From the NCBI GenBank assembly GCA_032209605.1, contig JASFXZ010000004.1, forward strand, positions 310,001 through 374,000: 64,000 nt of DNA, read 5' to 3'. This document shows positions 60,634-64,000 of the stretch, piece after piece (the first letter of the stretch is position 1; each line of letters opens with the position of its first letter). The notes beneath the pieces are model-generated. The model did not search any database. It was not told where the DNA came from and saw nothing but the letters and a program-made list of their open reading frames with translations. The translations under genes and the position numbers were made by a program. The stretch comes from Mactromeris polynyma (taxonomy: Eukaryota > Mollusca > Bivalvia > Venerida > Mactridae).

Positions 60634-60790
60634 AACCCCAATAATGAGACCACCCTCGGGACCCTTGAAAATTGGTCTTAACATTGAGGTTGAATAAAGT
60701 GCAAAACAATGAAACTGGACTTAAAAAGTGTGTCCTTAATTTTGAGGTGGTCTTGTTATTATTGAGATGGTCATTAAATGAGGTTCTACT
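60634..60790. mobile_element. Short MITE-like element
   Basis: CCCCAATAATGAGACCACCC at the left and GGGTGGTCTC-like words at the right (GAGGTGGTCTTGTTATTATT, then GAGATGGTCATTAAATGAGG) are inverted copies. Inside, ATTGGTCTTAACATTGAGG and GTCCTTAATTTTGAGGTGG repeat the same words. No coding capacity. Confidence 0.5.
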
Positions 60791-61130
60791 TTAGTTTTTT
60801 TATATGGTTTTATTTTATTTCTATTGTTATATATTTTTGTTATAAATGGAACGATTTAAATATACGAACAACCTTATACAAGTACGTACAATTCTCACAA
60901 GTATACACATACATAACGCCATTTACCATGTGTATTAAATTGGCAAGAACAATAGACGCAATAACGTTACATTCAGCATAGATTACTCATATTAAACATT
61001 TACACAGAACAAAAATATACAGATTTGAAATTATTCACAATTCGATGCATAGTATTCAGTTACTGTACACCTGCCTATGTTGTTATGATGTGAACATTAC
61101 GTCCACATTGCTATGTTATCTTCAATTATA

Positions 61131-61287
61131 TATGAATGAAATAAATGAAATAAATGAAATAAATGAAATAAATGAAATAAATGAAATAAATGAAATAAAT
61201 GAAATAAATGAAATAAATGAAATAAATGAAATAAATGAAATAAATGAAATAATGAAATAAATGAAATAAATGAAATAAATACTAAAT
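61131..61287. repeat. Microsatellite-like array, 9-bp unit GAAATAAAT, about 16 copies
   Basis: The unit repeats head to tail with one shortened copy near 61,250. Since the unit is three codons long, it gives artificial open frames on both strands (INE and LFH repeats), which are not genes. Confidence 0.95.
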
Positions 61288-62429
61288 GAAAGATAATTAC
61301 AAACAATCTAGTACACTTGGCAGATTGCTCCTGTCCTGTCTTTTAAGCGCTTTGTTGCTAAACTAATATTCAGCTCTACTACTAGTTGTATGTATTAGTG
61401 ACAATAATTGCTGTGAGCTTTTTGAATGGAATTTCCTACTCGACTTCGGTATTCATCTTTATATGTTGTATTTATGATAATTTTCTATTTCGTAGAGAAC
61501 TAAATGTAACGAATAAGCGTAAAAGTAACAATGCACTATCGCACTATGCAGTACATTGCAATGTATGGACCACATCGCATAAAAACCGAAAGGAAGAAAA
61601 CCAACAACAATAGAGTACAGGCAGCCATCGTAAAGGATTCTTATCATAGTTAACATAATACTACAAAAACACAATACAAACAATTGACGAATATAATAAC
61701 AACAATAGTTTATTATCGTAAATTTTACGCAACGAGAAATGTTTTAGGATAATTACCAGTCGATTCAATTTCATCAGTTGCAAGGATCCTTGCGTAAATT
61801 GAGAATCAACCTTAATACATTAAAAGTAAAAAATGGTTGCGATAACCACACGGTGGAACTGATTGTCATGAGTGGTAATCAAGGTATAGCTCATATGTTA
61901 ATCATTTTGCATACAAAAGGCTAAAACCTTGTAGAATATTCTCAAAACTCGCAAAGATCACGGAGTTATCAGTTCCGTGTTATCGAAAGAACATTGCCTT
62001 TATCACGTATGTTGGTATCATTCATTGAATTTTATATATTTACTTTTTAATAACTTCGACTACAAGTATTTCATTTCATTCTAATTTATTCATGGATAAT
62101 TATTTGTATTTTTGTGTGTCGAATACGGGATGTGAAGGCTGAATGCATTTCATTGGATGTTTTATGTTATGAGTTGATAAAGAATAAATAAGTCTAGCAG
62201 GAAATCAGAAGTGCACATTCATGCACATGTACATATATACATGTAGTCATGTGAACAAAGACAACGACATAAAATGCATTTTTTCGGCACAATTCCGTTT
62301 AAACAAATACAAACTTCAGTAGCAGTTAATCTAGAACAAGTTATGATCGTGATAAACTGCAAGTAAGCCTAAACTTCCATGTCTGGCTCATAGATAGAGA
62401 ATGAATGACATTGGCTGTATTATATTCAA

Positions 62430-62600
62430 CCGAAGTATCATTGTGATTGTGAATATACGTATCATGGTGAATAGTCGTATAATGGTGAATATACGTGTTA
62501 TTGTGAATCGACCTATCATTGTTCATAGGCATATCATGATAAATTGGACCCAAAACGGTGAAAATACCTATCATGGTAAATCTACATAATTATCATGGTT
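62430..62600. repeat. Degenerate minisatellite, 18-bp unit
   Basis: Words of the type ATCATGGTGAATATACGT recur about every 18 bases, decaying to the right. It lies in the 900-bp segment found only in the right paralogous block. Confidence 0.7.
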
Positions 62601-62727
62601 AATAGACCCAACTTGGTTGATAGATGTATTGGCCGTTTTCCGAACTCAGACCCTTGAAATTGACGCTATAACAATTGATCGGCTGAGCGTTCAGAACGGT
62701 ATAAATGCAGGTAATGTATACATGTAG

Positions 62728-62795
62728 CAGTTGTCGTAGGGTTGAGCGCCTCATTTCTGATCCAGTGGTCGTGAGTTCGAGTCTCTCACGCAGTA
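62728..62795 (+). repeat. tRNA-like sequence
   Basis: GTCGTAGGGTTGAGCGCCTC resembles an A box and GTGAGTTCGAGTCTCTCAC a T arm with B box. The anticodon arm is not convincing. It lies in the segment of about 900 bp that is present in the right paralogous block but missing from the left one, so it may be the head of an inserted SINE. Confidence 0.4.
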
Positions 62796-63646
62796 TGGTT
62801 TTTTCACGCAATCCCTGAATTCGGCTTCAGTCACAATGGAAGCAGTCCTCGAGAGACGTTAGTATAAGATATCGGAGCTTGTGTTACAGTCGATATAAAA
62901 CAAAAAGTTGAAGTGACAAAGTGCTCAACTTACGTCTCTAGAGGTCTCTAAGTATTATTCTTCAATGACATAAACGTGCTGTGTAATATTACCAGACTGA
63001 TCTTCAAAACATACTAACCCAATCGTATATCCAAATAAGTTACCGAAGCATTGACACATGTATTAGTTGACCGCTGTTCTTGATATATATCTAATATTGC
63101 GAAAATAGTTTGCTGTAGAACATAATATTGTAGTGTTCTTGCAATACTATCAGTAAGAGTATCGCGAACCTATTTTCCATTTAAATGACTTTGTACAGTG
63201 TTATACTCATACGGTCTGGTTCAGCTATACGATATTTAATAATGTTAACTTGTTTTGTCATAGCAATTACGATGACTATTGCAACTGTTAACGCAACAAT
63301 CTATATACAGTAATATACCTGTCCAAAAAAACATTGAATATTGCGAAACTTTCATCGCACATACATAAGGCACACATGACAATATTGATACCAATATTGA
63401 TACTAATAATATTTCATCCATCCTCTATGAAGGGAAATCAAAGAAAACATATATTATAGAAACAACAAGTTGTTTTCCTTCCCAGTGCTGCACTTTCCAC
63501 CGAAACTTGTTGACATCACTGGTTCTAACAAGAATATCATATGTGTGTCATGATTTATATTTTTCTCTGATTTCGCTTCATACGTAATGTCCCGTGGCAT
63601 TTATAACCGCTTTGTTAGTTCATATGATTTCATAATTTGAAGGTAT

Positions 63647-63705
63647 CTAATGACTCGGTTCGGTTGTAAATAGTTGTAGTTTAAGATTTTCATAGATGTT
63701 TTCTC
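63647..63705 (-). CDS. Last coding exon of a second, paralogous Ig receptor gene (body beyond the window)
   Basis: Acceptor TATTCATTTTCAG is followed by a phase 1 reading [18 protein letters not shown] and a TAG. It matches exon R (16,435-16,493) in length, acceptor, motif and stop; the differences include synonymous changes (CTC/CTT, GAG/GAA, AGC/AGT) and V/L, T/P, I/H replacements. It lies inside a paralogous block that continues to the window's right edge. By analogy with the first gene, where the preceding exon is about 1 kb upstream, the next exon should lie near 64.7 kb, outside the window. Confidence 0.75.
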
Positions 63706-64000
63706 CTGAAAATGAATAATTAAATACAACAGTTCATTAACAGTCTTCAATGTAAGCAATGAATGCACGTTATGTACACATGTTTTGTGTAATAGACTGC
63801 TATGCACATGTAAACATATTTCATATAAATCTTATTCTTTAACATTACCTCATAATTAATTAAATTCTTTGAAAAACTTGTCCATTAATTTTCATCTATC
63901 AATTCTAAAAAGAATGTTTATTTGAGTCGGCTTTATAACTTAAACTATCTTTGTTCAGCGCGTTATACGTGAACGTAAACGTAATTTATTTGTTTAAACG

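Larger units (their letters stand above)
61500..63985. repeat. Paralogous block, right copy, segment 4 (3' end of the next Ig gene)
   Basis: Matches 15,200-16,980 in order and orientation, including the last coding exon. The extra 62,216-63,118 segment holds the 18-bp minisatellite and the tRNA-like sequence, so it is probably one or more insertions in this copy, or a deletion in the other. Confidence 0.85.

Noticed and set aside
61045..61306. Open frames on both strands with INE and LFH repeats
   Set aside because: Produced by the 9-bp array, whose unit length is a multiple of three.
1..64000. CRISPR arrays, bacterial operons or prophage
   Set aside because: No regularly spaced direct repeats with unique spacers, and gene structure is clearly eukaryotic.

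Overview
This window is eukaryotic nuclear DNA, most likely from a bivalve mollusc (inferred). It is strongly AT-rich. Coding sequence is broken into small exons with GT/AG borders and large introns. It carries non-LTR retrotransposon debris, a tRNA-headed SINE with a Meta-domain-like body, and an intronless B-box/coiled-coil/beta-propeller (TRIM-like) gene of the type greatly expanded in bivalves. Bacterial signals (operons, Shine-Dalgarno sites) are absent. Species cannot be read from the sequence.

The main gene runs on the minus strand from about 46.8 kb down to 16.4 kb. I could chain 19 coding exons by splice phase: a possible von Willebrand A fragment, nine immunoglobulin-type exons, one fibronectin type III exon, one transmembrane exon and seven small exons for a cytoplasmic tail of about 115 residues. 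All ectodomain exons are phase 1-1. The tail is built from pairs of mini-exons (phase 1 to 2, then 2 to 1), and the tail holds four tyrosine motifs (IYQNV, TYSCL, LEYECL, IYENL). LEYECL fits the ITIM pattern LxYxxL and two are YxN (Grb2 SH2 type). The architecture resembles nephrin or CD22-like receptors: adhesion or immune-type signalling is inferred. Two Ig exons carry lesions: a compensated frameshift pair near 28.6 kb and a nonsense codon at 23.57 kb. The signal-peptide exon was not found.

The Ig gene is flanked by paralogous blocks. Segments at 3.6-4.1, 10.1-10.3, 12.5-12.6 and 15.2-17.0 kb recur in nearly the same order at 48.1-48.5, 54.8-55.0, 55.4-55.6 and 61.5-64.0 kb. The right block includes, at 63,647-63,705, the last coding exon of a second Ig receptor gene whose body must lie beyond the window. 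So this is an old head-to-tail tandem array with a unit of about 43-47 kb.

Between the blocks, on the plus strand at 49.7-57.3 kb, is a small TRIM-like cluster: one nearly intact gene with two in-frame stops (52,689-54,389), one copy with a large deletion and a MITE insertion (49,681-50,370), and one short relic (57,195-57,260).

The 10-kb interval between Ig exons at 30.4 and 43.0 kb is filled with mobile DNA: a Tx1/L1-like LINE (31.9-34.7 kb), a Jockey/CR1-like LINE (36.2-38.7 kb) with a SINE in its 3' region, a mariner remnant (40.2-40.7 kb) and a CpG-rich stretch packed with CGTACG palindromes (40.8-41.6 kb). Another Jockey/CR1-like remnant lies at 22.6-23.2 kb. The rest is intron or intergenic DNA with minisatellites, hairpins and tRNA-like sequences but no recognisable genes.
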